From Megalobrama amblycephala (Eukaryota; Chordata; Actinopteri; Cypriniformes; Xenocyprididae), in contig NC_063062.1 of assembly GCF_018812025.1 (NCBI RefSeq), positions 39,480,830 through 39,544,829 on the forward strand: 64,000 nt of DNA. The letters are read 5' to 3'. A model generated the notes under the pieces. The model did no database searches, was not told where the DNA came from, and worked only from the letters and a program-made list of their open reading frames with translations. The position numbers and the translations under genes are program-made. Position 1 is the stretch's first letter. Every line of letters starts with the position of its first letter. Positions 33,561-45,420 of the stretch are shown in pieces.

Positions 33561-33947
33561 GTGTAATTTACGCATTAACTAACTGGTATATTCACTAGTA
33601 CGTTCATAATAAGTACATGGAAATAGGACTGTAAAATAAAGTGAACCCTTGTACATAAACCCTACATAGGAATTACCAGCTCTTACCAGGTGTAACTTAC
33701 GCATTAACTAACTGGTATATTCACTAGTACGTTCATAATAAGTACATGGAAATAGGACTGTAAAATAAAGTGAACCCTTGTACATAAACCCTACATAGGA
33801 ATTACCAGCTCTTACCAGGTGTAACTTACGCATTAACTAACTGGTATATTCACTAGTACGTTCATAATAAGTACATGGAAATAGGACTGTAAAATAAAGT
33901 GAGCCCTTGTACATAAACCTTACATAGGAATTACCGTGATCTCATGA
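33561..33947. repeat. 129-bp tandem repeat, three copies
   Basis: GTGTAAYTTACGCATTAAC starts units at 33561, 33690 and 33819, spaced exactly 129 bp with few changes. A further partial set continues after the gap from 35167, with ACACATTAAC in place of ACGCATTAAC. The array therefore spans or was collapsed around the gap. Confidence 0.92.
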
Positions 33948-34399
33948 GAATACATGTGTATTTTTACATAAAATGTGGTTTAACCACACGTACGTTTTTA
34001 TACACACAAAAACATACATTACGTATTAATAGCAATAATAAATCATGTAACGTAAAGTTTGAATGTAAATGAATTCCCCTGTAATAAAATCATGGGATTA
34101 ATGTTTTAAATCTGTTGTATGTATTCAATTGTCATATCAATACATGTTTTCAGTCACATTTTTTGAATACAGTTTACTTATCTACTTAATATGAAATAAC
34201 ATTTCTGTTCGTGACTTGTAATATTTAGTTTGTTTGCTGTGAGACAGATGTTTTCTCCTATGCAGCGACTGACAATACAACCATAAGATACATGAAAACA
34301 CAACATATATTCACAAATCACACCCATTTTTTATTTGTTTGCTGTACTCCATATCTTTAGAATAGATATGTTTGTAAGGAACAGATCCAAATTCAGCCC

Positions 34400-34720
34400 T
34401 TTATAGACCTCTTTGGAGCAGACGTCACAATTACGTCACTTGCAGCTGCGCGCGCATAGTGGTTGCAGAAAAATAGCGGTAGCAATTGGAGGAAAATGTG
34501 CAAAATCCACAGAATAAGAGAAACACGTTTTGTTGTGCCTCTGGATGTTGGAATCGGAATGCAAAAAATATAGTCTTCATTTTTAAAGAAAACCATCGTT
34601 GAAAACGTCCTTTGAAGCTAAACTGAGACATTTCACAGACTGGACTGATGACACCTGCAAGGATTAGTCTACTATTAAAGCAGGAATTTGAAGTAAACAG
34701 TAAGTCTACATAATATTCAC
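34400..34720 (+). pseudogene. possible THAP zinc-finger remnant
   Basis: Around 34531-34600 the plus strand reads CCASGCWNRNAKNIVFIFK before a stop, recalling the C-x-A-x-G-C start of the THAP (C2CH) DNA-binding domain found in THAP genes and P-type transposons. The downstream Cys and His, and the AVPTIF box, are not visible. A short match only. Confidence 0.22.
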
Positions 34721-34834
34721 ATATGCAGTTCAGAGGACATACATACATAGCAGTTACAGCATGAAATAATATTTAAACCTATAACATTTTACATAGATAA
34801 CTTTTAAACATAGTCTATAAAATTTTATTTAACA

Positions 34835-35064
34835 ATTCTGACTTTTTTTCTTGCATTTGCGTGTTTATGACTCCCAGTTCGGCCATTATAACTCGCAATT
34901 GTGAGTTTATTTTACAATTCTGAGGGGGAAAAAGTCAGAATCGCGGGATAAATTGCAATTCAGAAAAGACAGGATAACGACTAGGCTATATATCACAATT
35001 CTGTTTTTCTTTGAAAGAAATGTGAGATATAAACTCAGGTTTGCGAGAAATAAAAGTCAGAATT
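34835..35064. repeat. GTCAGAATT/GAGATATAAACTC-type repeat
   Basis: Interspersed copies of ACAATTCTGACTTTTT, GTCAGAATCGCGGGATAAA and GTGAGATATAAACTCAGG in both orientations form a self-complementary repeat common in cyprinid DNA. It runs into the N gap, which probably reflects assembly failure in this repeat. Confidence 0.6.
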
Positions 35065-35166
35065 NNNNNNNNNNNNNNNNNNNNNNNNNNNNNNNNNNNN
35101 NNNNNNNNNNNNNNNNNNNNNNNNNNNNNNNNNNNNNNNNNNNNNNNNNNNNNNNNNNNNNNNNNN
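35065..35166. other. assembly gap (102 N)
   Basis: Run of N between the GTCAGAATT repeat and a further copy of the 129-bp tandem unit. True length unknown. Two spurious X-filled open frames cross it. Confidence 1.
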
Positions 35167-35697
35167 AGGAATTACCAGCTCTTACCAGGTGTAACTTACA
35201 CATTAACTAACTGGTATATTCACTAGTACGTTCATAATAAGTACATGGAAATAGGACTGTAAAATAAAGTGCATCCTTGTACATAAACATTACATAGGAA
35301 TTACCAGCTCTTAGCTCAAGCTTAAGCATTTTAAACAATTAGTAAGTACAGTAATGTGTCTTACAAGTTACCATAAATAAGTGCTCGTTATTACCCACAC
35401 TTGTCTGTAAGTACAAAATATTTACCATGTACGTACTATTAGTAAGTACAGTAATGTGTCTGTTAGTTACCATATACGGACACTATAAGTAAGCACCTGT
35501 TATTACCCAACACTTGTCTATAGGTACAAAGTAGTTACCATGTATGTACCATTGGAAAGTACAGCAGTGTTTCTTATTAGTTCCCATGTACATACATGTC
35601 AGGTAAGTACCTTGTGTTACCACTTTTACCTGTATGTACAACATAATTACTATATATGTACCAGGAAAGTACATGTACTGTAAAATAAAGTGCTACC

Positions 35698-37015
35698 GTT
35701 TTGGTTTAGTTTTTATTAGTTTTAGTGTTAGTTTTAGTCTTTTTTTTGTAATTTGGGTTATTTGTCAGGGGCAAGATTCAAAAAGGTCAGAAAAAATATT
35801 GTGTATTTAATAACTCTACAAAAACATCATACAATTTTAGAAAATATTAATTCAAAAATAAAACCAGTGCATAAAATGTACATATGGGCACAAATATGTA
35901 AACAGTCTCAACACTCCGCAGTAAGTGCAAAATGTGTAAGTGACGTGTGCCAGTAAAAAACCTAAAGAGCCAACAGACTAAAGAAGACATACATGAACCG
36001 CATGTAGCCTATTCAACCCATTTTTGAGCCACAATAAGACATTTCTGTCAGATTGTCAAGGAGCTCAATCTGAGAAAAGAACATGACAAATAACAAATAA
36101 TAATAAAAAAAAACTTTAAATACAGCTTTTCAATTTTTTTTAGTGTGTGTGTGACACCCTCACAAAATTGCCAAAAAATCTACCAAAAATCTACACATCT
36201 TCTATACAGAATTCACACCCTATACAAATACCACAGCTGTACCATTTTCACACCCTATACTAAATTTACAATAGCCTACTCGTCTGGACTTGGGTAAGTT
36301 GGTTTTATATTCGCACATTCGGACTTCTGATAAATTCAGACTTTCCAATAAATGAACAATAAATTAATGTTTGCGAATTTTAAGCAGCGACATGATATTG
36401 ACAACCAACGATTGTCAACTTACAACATTTTTCACAGTCGATCAAAATAGGCAAGTATTGTTTTAATGGCTTACTTGTGAATGTCCACTGAATGTCCATT
36501 ATAGTGTGATTAAGTCAATACATGCATACATCGTCTCAATCGTGTATTTATTGTCTTGAAAAGTGTTTTGAATAGCCATAGTTAGCGATCTCTGTCCTCT
36601 GTTAGTTCGGTTAGTTCCTGGATTGCCTATTCTTCTTTAGCAGGCATTTGTGGACTAAAGGTGCACAGAGCGCCCTCCGGCTGCAAGTATGAATTGAAAA
36701 CACAGTATCCAGCGCTCATAGTAATGACAATAAATCCTGAATAAATATTACTCTTCTGTATAGAAAATTGACAAACATATGAGAATCCATCAATATTTCT
36801 CCAAATGTGCATGCTTTTAAGCTAAAAGCCTATATGAAATGCCATAGAGGTAACATAATTGTTCAGACACTTTGTATCATAGAAATGCATTATATTTTAA
36901 TAATAGAATACCATTATTTTAAATTGTAATAATATTTCACAGTATTGCTGTTTTTTTCTGTATGTTTGATTTACATTATGATGAGCTTGAGACATGATCA
37001 ACAGAGGGTTTTTTC
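35698..37015. other. non-coding, nothing recognised
   Basis: AT-rich DNA with no gene, clear terminal repeat or long tandem structure. A segment around 36270-36310 (CGTCTGGACTTGGGTAAGTTGG, then TATATTCGCACATTCGGAC) reappears inverted near 37550-37605, so the piggyBac terminus between them may have inserted into, or been duplicated with, an older inverted pair. Confidence 0.4.
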
Positions 37016-37534
37016 ACAGCCTACCTGACTGAAAGGCTCATTATTATGCAAGTCATTTCAGGTCATTATTATGTGAGTCTTTTGTCTTCTCAGGTGAGAA
37101 TCACCCATTATACATGATGATTCACGCCTCCACGCATACTGTTTCTTGACCAAAGATGTTTTAGAAAATTTTAATCTCTCTATTGTTTTATATGAACAAG
37201 CAGGCAGCATAATTTTTACCTCTTTTGAAGCAAAAACTCTAGTCTACAACCTCCAATACCCAGAAGTCTTGTGAACAAAGATTTATATATATTTTTGGCT
37301 TTATTTCAGTGACTTAAGTTTTTTGTTTTTTCAATAACCGCATAAACGTTATTCTTCAAAAACACAAACATGTACATACATGTTCCTCACATATTATGGT
37401 AGCCTAGTTTGTGCTGAATACAGTGTAATGACACTTTTTTCCATTAATATGTTTATGAACAACTGAAAAAAGCACAAATGTCAGGGCATGTCAAAACTTC
37501 TCCAGGGTCCCAAAAATCCTCAGACCCCTGAGGG
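37016..37534 (-). mobile_element. piggyBac-type terminus (copy 1)
   Basis: The right edge reads ...CAGACCCCTGAGGG|TTAA (TTAA at 37535-37538). Inward, on the minus strand, the sequence matches the left 500 bases of the piggyBac element at 59498 (CATATTAATG, CCTCACATATTATGGTAGCC, TTTGAAGCAAAAACTCTA and AATGAGCCTTTCAGTCAGG on the appropriate strands). The opposite end is not found. Confidence 0.6.
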
Positions 37535-37603
37535 TTAACAAGGCTATTGAATACGGATGTCCAAATGTGCGAATATAAAACCAACTTTACCCAAATCTCG
37601 TCT

Positions 37604-38173
37604 GGATTGAAGCAGCAAACATTCAGTGTAAAGGCCAATTCACACCGCACCGACAAACGGCAACAAACTCGTCTGTTGGAGTTTGTTGGATTGGTGTGAT
37701 ACCCCTGTTGGCGTTGGTCTGCGTCGGTTTTCACCAGACTGAACATGTTTAATCGGCGTTAGTTTGGTAGTCTGAGCATCCAACAAACGGCAACCAACTC
37801 TGACGTAATCTGACCTGACTACGAACCGTGCCCATGACGATGAGGCAAGTCCCCTGCAAAGACAGCTGTTTGATCGCGCCCGCGCCTCACGCACACACAA
37901 AGCAGCGGAAATGTGACATTGCAGCTTGTTCGTTATAAAAAATAAAATACCGTTTAAAAAAAATGAAAACATACAAAAGGTACAATAGTCCATAGTGCAA
38001 TCCTTGCCATTCAGCAAGCACGTTAAGAGAGGTAACGTTAACCACAATGAGCAACGCAGGTTTACCTTCAGTGACACTAAAACACTGTAAACTTGTTTTT
38101 TTCTCACAGTAATTTTCATTTTGGGTGAACTATGCCAACACATTTGGATTGAAGCAGCAAACATTCAGTGTAA
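37604..38173. repeat. segment between 28-bp direct repeats
   Basis: An identical 28-base segment beginning GGATTGAAGCAGCAAACATT is at 37604-37631 and 38146-38173. Between them is a MITE-like sequence starting GGCCAATTCACACCGCACCG, with internal CAACAAACGGCAAC repeats. A related piece (GGTTTTCAYCARACTGAACATGTT) lies in the NLR intron near 52665. No gene. Confidence 0.5.
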
Positions 38174-39381
38174 GAGTAAACAAATGGCATAACATTATTT
38201 AATATTTGAATCACAGCTTATATAGTGTTTTGACATCGACAACTAGGGCTGTCCGATTCCGGATTTTTTGGAATCGATTCCGATTCCAATTCCTGTTTCT
38301 GGAATCGAAAGAATTGATTCCAAGAATCGATTCCTCACTGTTATTTTCGATTTTTTTTTTATAAATGCCAACACCGTGTCTAACATTGTTGCGTCTTACC
38401 GTGCCACACAGCAAGTAACTCTCTACAACGGTGTTACAATATATTCGGTTCCTGAAATATCCTGTTCCACTGGGTGGCGCTTACGCGAATATTCATAATA
38501 TCCTCCTATTGTGGGCGTGTCCTTGAGACAAAGCGCAAGCGAATGGAACTGAAAATATTAGTACACGCTCCTCAAATCGCATCGGTTTAATGGATTATTT
38601 CGAAAAGGTAATAAAATATTCAATGTTAGTCAACAGTTCACATGTTCAAAACAATGCATAGTTTGTGTAATATATGATAAATCGTCTGAGCTATTTTGCC
38701 TGATTGAGTACAGGACAGGCATTCAGATAAACAGTTAACGCAAGGATACAGCAGAGGAAACATGAACCAATAACCTTGTTTTACACTGATGTGTTTTTCT
38801 GTTTAGCTTTTTTTTTTCTTTTTCTTTTTTTTTTTGAGGCTTTAAGACATTTTTGAATAGTTTGATTAGTTTGCTTCCTTCGTTATCATTCTGTGACTAC
38901 AGTACTGCATAGTGTTGACAACTTGAAATAAACCTCTACAAATGTATCTGTGTCCTAATAAAAATAAGATATAGACTGGTGTGAAAATTCGATGTCAGCC
39001 TTAATTTCTTGATTATTATTCAATCAATATTGGTACACATTGAGTTTTTCACTTTCAACTGTTTTTCCAGCAAATTTCTTAACATGTAAATATTTGTGCA
39101 AACAAAAAGATTCAACAACTGCGACATAAACTGAACAAATTTCACAGACGTTTGATGAACATCTGAAAGTCTGATGTGGCACCAGCTGCTTTACAGAGCA
39201 TCTCATCCTCAGCACCAGATTTGCAGCTCTTGCTGTGAGATGTTACTCCACTCTTCCATCAAGGCATTTCACATTCTCAAACATGTCTGGGGGGACTTAT
39301 GGTTACATGTGGTTTGGCACTGGAAGGACAATCAGCTGTCCTTCTGTCTCCCTTCTGTAGCACTGTCTCAGGCATCTTACA

Positions 39382-39547
39382 GCCGAATTTCGACTCCCTG
39401 CCAAATTACTACCCCCCTAGTATTGGTAGGTTAAGGATTAGGTGTGGGGGAGGGAAGGGGTTAGGATTAGGGGTGGGGTTAGGATTAGGCAATCAGATAG
39501 CTACTTCAACGAGGGGGGTAATAATTTGGCAGGGGTAGGAATTCGGC
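39382..39547. mobile_element. small MITE with about 35-bp TIRs
   Basis: GCCGAATTTCGACTCCCTGC... at the left pairs with ...GGCAGGGGTAGGAATTCGGC at the right over about 35 bp. The core is a degenerate GGGTTAGGATTAGG run. It interrupts an otherwise continuous repeat (39180-39380 and 39560-39720). Confidence 0.7.
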
Positions 39548-40619
39548 ACAACACCTATTCTGCTTACATTACAGACATTGCAGTTTATTGCTCTGTTCTC
39601 ATCTGCAGTCCTCATACCTGCAGCAGGACTAAGGCACGTTCACACAGGTGATCAGAGACCCTGGGCATCTTTATTCTGCTGTTTTTCAGAGTCAGTTTCA
39701 GGGTCTCTTTAGTGTCCTAAGTTTTTGTAACTGATTACCTTGATTAACCTATAGGTGCATGTGAAATAATTGAAAAACATGACAAACATTGTTAAAACCT
39801 TTTCTAAATATCTGTAAAGCTTATTTGGATTGTACAAAATTATCTTTAAAATATTATCCTGAAAATTGACACTTTTTTTTTTTCATCTTTTCTTAGTTTT
39901 ATTTATTTTTTTTAAAATAACAAATTCAGTTGTAGCCTATATAAATATTAATTACATTAAATGTTATAACAACTACAGAAGTAATTACTCTATGAAAAGA
40001 CATTTGTCCTTCCTATTAGACATATTGCGACTGCTGCTTGGTCATAATTATAACGAGGCATTTACTTCGGGGATTTGTCACGTCGTGCTTCCTGCGTCAG
40101 GTGTGGACAGTAGACACAGTGTAAAGACTAGGAATATGTTCGCCATATACATATAGGTAGATTCTATTTACATACATATACAGGGTGCGATTTGTGAAAA
40201 AAAAAAAAAAAAAAAACAGGTTTTGAAAAGTTTACTATTTTTTTTTTTTTTTTTTATTAAAAACCACAGGGGAGCTATATACTATTTTTGGCAACTGTTA
40301 CAGAAACATTTAAAAAAAATGATTTAACCTTGAGATTTGAAGTATTAGATAGCTTAGATATTTGCAACACTAGTGTCATTGTAGTGTTGCAAATATCTAA
40401 GCTATCTAATAAATTAATATAATTCTTAATGACTTTCTGATAGAAATGCAATATCAATCGGTATTATTAATAGAATAACGATACACGAACCTTTACATTC
40501 AATCGCGTTTGGTCCCATTTATTTTTGATCACACTGCATACACAAACTTTTAGTCCAAAAGTGCACACATTTGGAGAAATGCACGTTTACCTCATATTTC
40601 ATTAGATATAAGCAGGCCA

Positions 40620-42125
40620 GGGTTTCATAATTACCGAGGGCAGAAAATGTAGTTTGCCAGGGGGGTACGGGGGCATGCTCCCCCGAAAATTTCCCTGGTG
40701 TACATATAAGAATGCTTAAGATGTTTTAAGGCCAACAAATTGGATAACAATAAAATCATGTCAACAAATAGGCCTACATGCATGCACAGTTTTGAGGCAG
40801 CTTTAATCGCATGTTTGGTAATTTCATGACTTAACTTACAACAGAACAACGACGGTCATTGCTCGTAGTTTCTTTTGCGCTTTATTTAAAGGTCCCGTTC
40901 TTCATGATCCCATGTTTCAAACTTTAGTTAGTGTGTAATGTTGTTGTTAGAGTATAAATAAAATCTGTAAAATTTTAAAGCTCAAAGTTCAATGCCAAGC
41001 GAGATATTTTATTTAACAGAAGTCGCCTACATCGAACGGCCAGTTTGGACTACATCCCTCTACTTCCTTCTTTAATGACGTCACTAAAACAGTTTTTTGA
41101 CTAACCTCCGCCCACAGGAATACACAAAAAAGGGGGCGTGGTCTTGTTGCGCTCCCACGGAGAAGAGCAAGAGTTGCGTTTGTAGAGTGTGTTTGTCGCC
41201 ATGTCCTCGAAACGGTGTTATTTTCATCCCGCAGTCTAATCACCTTTGTTTGGCCTTCCCAGGGACGCTGTACTTAGAGATCAATGGTTAAAATTTATGT
41301 TTAACTCGGTTCCCGAAAATTATAATTGTGGTATCCTTACTGCAATAGTTAATGTTGGACTGCAGTGCACATAATGGCCACAAGAGGGGACTATGCTTAT
41401 GTATATGGCTGTTTTCCGTATGAGGTACTCTTCTGAGTGAGTGCTAACGTTGTACATTTTCTGTCGCTGCTTGTGGAGATTAAAGAGTTCAGTCTCTCGG
41501 GAATTATTGTCTTTTGTGTTCATTCGGCACGACACCACAATAATCCACATGTAAAACTATGTGCAGCACACGTTATGGTAAGAGGCGTGGCAAGGTGCGC
41601 TCAGAGCCATCTCTATGGCTCTGGGAGCGCTCAAGCTGCTGTCGAATCACAACACAGGAACCGCTGGCACAATCAGAACTCGTTACGTATTTCTGAAGGA
41701 GGGACTTCATAGAACAAGGAAGTCATCAGCCCGTTTTTATGACAGTGGAAACAGCGGTATACAGATAAGTAAATTATGTGAAAAATACTGTGTTTTTTCA
41801 CACGCGAAACATGAACACATGTTATATTGCACACTATAAACACAATCAAAGCTTCAAAAAAACACGAAAAACGGGACCTTTAAGCTATAATAAAGTAATT
41901 ATGCAGCGCGCGCCGGCGCATTTGCGCATGCAATTCTTGAGTGCACGCCACGAGCACAGTATAACGGCTGATTGGACAGTCGTGTTCATTTTTATGAGTT
42001 TTACAGACATAGCCTGACAACATCTCATCATATTTAGCGGCTCTGATCTGACCGCAGTTCACTGTTGTTCAACTGAAGCTCCCTCGTTGTCCCTTTTCCG
42101 CGCTCGTTTGACTTGCGCCTGGCGC
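40620..42125 (+). repeat. duplicated module, copy 1 (split by TTAA element)
   Basis: 40620-40889 plus 41884-42125 match, in inverted orientation, the contiguous stretch 43015-43525. Shared landmarks are the GGGGGTACGGGGGCATGCTC block, GTTGTTCTGTTGTAAGTTAA, CGCGCGCCGGCGCATTTGCG and GACTTGCGCCTGGC. The function of the module is unknown; it is GC-rich for this region. Confidence 0.85.
40890..41879. mobile_element. TTAA-targeting element (990 bp)
   Basis: Ends AGGTCCCGTTCTTC and GAAAAACGGGACCT are inverted and flanked by TTAA on both sides (40886-40889 and 41880-41883). The inverted paralogous module at 43240-43260 has one TTAA and no insert. TTAA duplication is the mark of piggyBac or Kolobok families. 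No transposase is recognised; short frames within are not convincing. Confidence 0.85.
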
Positions 42126-42434
42126 TGAGGCGAAGCCAGATATTTTATTTATTCCCACCGGGATAAAAGGGGATAAAAATAATTCAGCAGAGGCAGGGAT
42201 ACATAGACCAGAAGGGGGAAAATCCTAGGCCTTTACACATATAAACTTTTTTAGGGCCTTTACACATTCTTCGCGTGAGTGTGATTGATTGTTGTCGATT
42301 GATTTATTCTTCTTGTCCTAAACTACAACGAGTAAGATCAAACCCGGCCCAGCAACCGATTCTAAAGATTCAGTTGGGTCAGTCATTGCGCGTGATTGCC
42401 TACACAATGCTGAAATAATCATCCTACCCTAAAC

Positions 42435-43709
42435 CATGGGCGAGGCTAGCTGAAGCACCCCTAAAAAGGAGCTCAGCACCCCTAAAACTTGGAGTAAGAA
42501 ATGTTATTCTAAAATTTTTGTTCGTCTTTTACAAGGTTAAATAATGTCCAAAACATACTCTGTAGTTTGTGGTTTAAAATGTATGTGTTAAGGATGAAAA
42601 TGAAAACATCACCCTTAGCAAATGATGTCATCCTCTTTTCTTCTACTTCTCCTCTGTACCTGCACCGCTCAGCACGACCGTCATCCAGCGCGAAACACGC
42701 AGAGTGAGAACCCCTTATGTAGTGTTGTGAATTAACTAAGTTGCTCCAAAGCTGTGTCTCACACTTCTTTCCTTTTACCTAGAGTTGTTCCGATTCCGAA
42801 ACAATATCGGTGAGTAGCCTACTGGAGTCAGTATAAAAAAAAATATATAAAATATGGGTGATGCTACTCCTCAAACCACCAACAGAGCATATAAAATACC
42901 AAAAATATAAATCTTTTTTTAAAACATCGCCAAGTAAAACGCTGCGTTTATACAGAACTGTCTCTTTACGACCACAACAAACGGGACACTTTTCAGACGC
43001 GCATTCCGACCTCGCTCAGTGCCAGGCGCAAGTCAAACGAGCGCGGAAAAGATAGGCTACAGGTGACGACGAGGGAGCTTCAGTTGAACAACAGTGAACT
43101 GCGGTCAGATGAGATATTGTCAGGCTATGTCGGTAAAACTCAGAAAAATTAACACGACTGTCCAATCAGCCGTTATACTGTGCTCGTGCCGCGCACTCAA
43201 GAATTGCATGCGCAAATGCGCCGGCGCGCGCTGCATAATTACTTTATTATAGCTTAAATAAAGCGCAAAAGAAACTACGAGCAATGATGGTCGTTGTTCT
43301 GTTGTAAGTTAACTCATGAAATTACCAAACATGCGGTTAAAGCTGCCTCAAAACTGTGCACGCATGTATTTGTTGACATGGTTTTAAAGCTATTGTTATC
43401 CAATTTGTTGGCCTTAAAACGTCTTAAAATGCACATATGTACACCAGGGAAATCTAAATTTTCTCGGGGAGCATGCCCCGTACCCCCCTAGCAAACTACA
43501 TTTTCTGACCTCGGTAATTAAAACCGGCGTGCGGCCGGCTTATTCTAAAAAAAAAATCTGGATTTTGGAGTTAGTTGATCAATGTTAAAATGATAAAGTT
43601 ATTTTTCAATAGACATATTTTTTGTTTTTGTGTGAAAAGAGGGTGGGTGGTGGCAGTGGGGCTCATTGGGTGCAGCACCCCTAAAGCTCTGACCCTAGAA
43701 TCGCCCCTG
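42435..43709. mobile_element. hAT element (1.3 kb) carrying module copy 2
   Basis: Ends CATGGGCGAGGCTAGC and CTAGAATCGCCCCTG are inverted, each next to a GCACCCCTAAA motif. Perfect 8-bp TSDs CCCTAAAC are at 42427-42434 and 43710-43717. Its interior contains the inverted copy of the module found at 40620-42125, so the module is either part of this family or was captured by it. Confidence 0.85.
43015..43525 (-). repeat. duplicated module, copy 2 (empty-site version)
   Basis: Reverse complement of copy 1 without the 990-bp TTAA element. The junction ATAGCTTAAATAAAGC near 43249-43264 shows the original single TTAA. Confidence 0.85.
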
Positions 43710-44168
43710 CCCTAAACCATACTCTGTGTCACGACTGGATCCATTTATTTAGTCTGAACTTTATTTCTTTACAGGTGACGTGATTGTGTTGACAAATGAA
43801 ATCGGCTACGTGGCCGCGGGTTGTGTTAAAAAGAGGAGTCGATTCCCCTTAATGGAATCGATTCCAACCTTTGGAATCGACTCTCGATTCCCAACGCCTC
43901 GGAATCGATTCTTTTTGGAATCGATTCCCAGCCCTATCGACAACCCAACCCATCAAACTTGCGACTAGTTAACTTGCAGCAGTAGCGATCGCTTCTCGGG
44001 TCGACTAACACGCTGACAAAGTTATATTCAGAATTAAAAATATTTTCATACCACTTTTTAATGTGTGTTTCTGTAAAGGTGTTCACGAGATAGCAACCTT
44101 TAGCGAACTTGCTTTCAAAGTCGAACACTCGTTCTCATGGAGACGCGGTGTGCACTGAGGGGAGGGGC

Positions 44169-44170
44169 TG

Positions 44171-44206
<36 letters not shown>
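44169..44206. repeat. (GT)n microsatellite
   Basis: GT dinucleotide run with one GC interruption. Confidence 0.9.
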
Positions 44207-44485
44207 ACTCTCTCTGGTTTGAGGCTGAGCTCTCCCTTCTGTCTGATAACAGATCTGTTTCCTCCACTGAGATGTGTAAATCTCACTTAAAATACTTATT
44301 TTCTATGGCTTTTAATTGTTGATGTTTTTGGAGCTATATTTTATTTTATTTTATGTTTTGTAATTTTGTATTACTTAGTTAATTTTTATGCATTACATTA
44401 CTTTTGCGTTACTTTTTCTCACCTGGACTGGGCTTGGTTATTTGTTTTTTAACAACAACAAAAGTTATATTATTGGCAAATATTA

Positions 44486-44636
44486 AAGGGTTAGTTCACC
44501 CAAAAATGAAAATTCTGTCATTAATTACTCACCCTCATGTCGTTCCACACCAAATTACACACCACGTTCCAAATTAAGATATATTTTTTTAAATCCTCAG
44601 TGAGGCCTGCATAGCCAGCAATGACATTTCCTCTCT
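44486..44636. repeat. cyprinid GGTTAGTTCACCC repeat
   Basis: AAAGGGTTAGTTCACCCAAA, then ATTACTCACCCTCATGTCGT. This is a very common dispersed repeat of cyprinid genomes. Another copy lies at 61943-62235. Confidence 0.7.
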
Positions 44637-44640
44637 CAAG

Positions 44641-45420
44641 CAGTGTTGGGCACGTTACTTTAAAAAAGTAATTAGTTATAGTTACTAGTTACTTCTCACA
44701 AATAGTAACGGAGTTAGTAACTGAGTTACATCATTAGAAAAGTAACTAATTACCAGGGAAAGTAACTATTGCGTTACTTTAAAAAAAATAAATTATTCTT
44801 GATGCGACTCCTGACTCATGATCCGCTCTTGCTCACGACATGAAATTTCTCTGTACTGTGTTGGTAGCCATTAAAGAAAACGTAGTTTCATATTTATGTT
44901 TAAATAGTCCTATGTTATGTTTTAAATCCATTTATTCGATTATGAAAAGTGAACAGCGTGAGTAAGATGCATCATAAGATGCGAAAATATATCGGGAGAC
45001 ATGGAGTGGGTCAGACATGATTTTAAACACTACATTAAGTTTTGTTTTATAGAAAGCCTCTCTTTGAAATGAATTTCGTTTTGTAAAAATTGTATCTTAA
45101 TTTTAATCAATGTTTCATCAACAAATTGCTTGGATTTAATATATAACAAGCAAATATAGCAGGCAATAAAATCATGACATGGAGGCGCGGGCGCAATCAC
45201 TGGCGCGTGAACTGGAGCGCGTCTCATAGGCTAAATGAACCGAAACGCAGAGGCTGCTTGCCTCGCAGACATGAGAAATATATCTATAGAATGCTTGAAT
45301 ATCTACTTTTAACGAAAATGAAGTAATTAAACACGAAAAGAAAGAGGCTACTCTGATTATATAGCCTAATCCGAATGAAATGTGCGTTATCTCTCTAGGC
45401 GCGTCCATATGAGCAGATGA
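44641..45420. mobile_element. hAT element copy B, left part
   Basis: CAGTGTTGGGCACGTTACTT opens a segment that matches hAT copy A (22144 onward) for about 600 bp, through GGGAGACATGGAGTGGGTCA and CATGACATGGAGGCG. It lacks the gypsy insertion, so it shows what the uninterrupted element looks like past that point. The right end is not found. Confidence 0.7.

Larger units (their letters stand above)
32833..35697. mobile_element. long-TIR DNA element with tandem core and gap
   Basis: The left end GGTAGCACTTTATTTTACAG and right end (...CTGTAAAATAAAGTGCTACC) are inverted, and the arms match for about 340 bp (32833-33175 against 35340-35697). Inside are the 129-bp tandem repeats, a THAP-like scrap, an AT-rich GTCAGAATT-type repeat and the N gap. 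No 8-bp TSD is evident. The ends resemble the GGTAACAC family. Confidence 0.75.
38244..43936. mobile_element. 5.7-kb hAT-like element with 8-bp TSD and nested elements
   Basis: Ends TAGGGCTGTCCGATTCC and ...GGAATCGATTCCCAGCCCTA are inverted, each followed inward by a cluster of GGAATCGATTCC motifs. Perfect 8-bp TSDs TCGACAAC are at 38236-38243 and 43937-43944. Its present length includes a 166-bp MITE (39382-39547), a TTAA element (40890-41879) and a 1,275-bp hAT element (42435-43709). No transposase was recognised; a 76-residue open frame at 38268 is translated terminal repeat. Confidence 0.88.

Noticed and set aside
34953..35226. Open frames across the N gap
   Set aside because: Their central part is translated N; not evidence of coding.
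39430..39495. GGTTAGGATTAGG run resembling telomeric TTAGGG repeats
   Set aside because: Irregular, about 60 bp, and lies in the core of a small MITE; not an interstitial telomere block.
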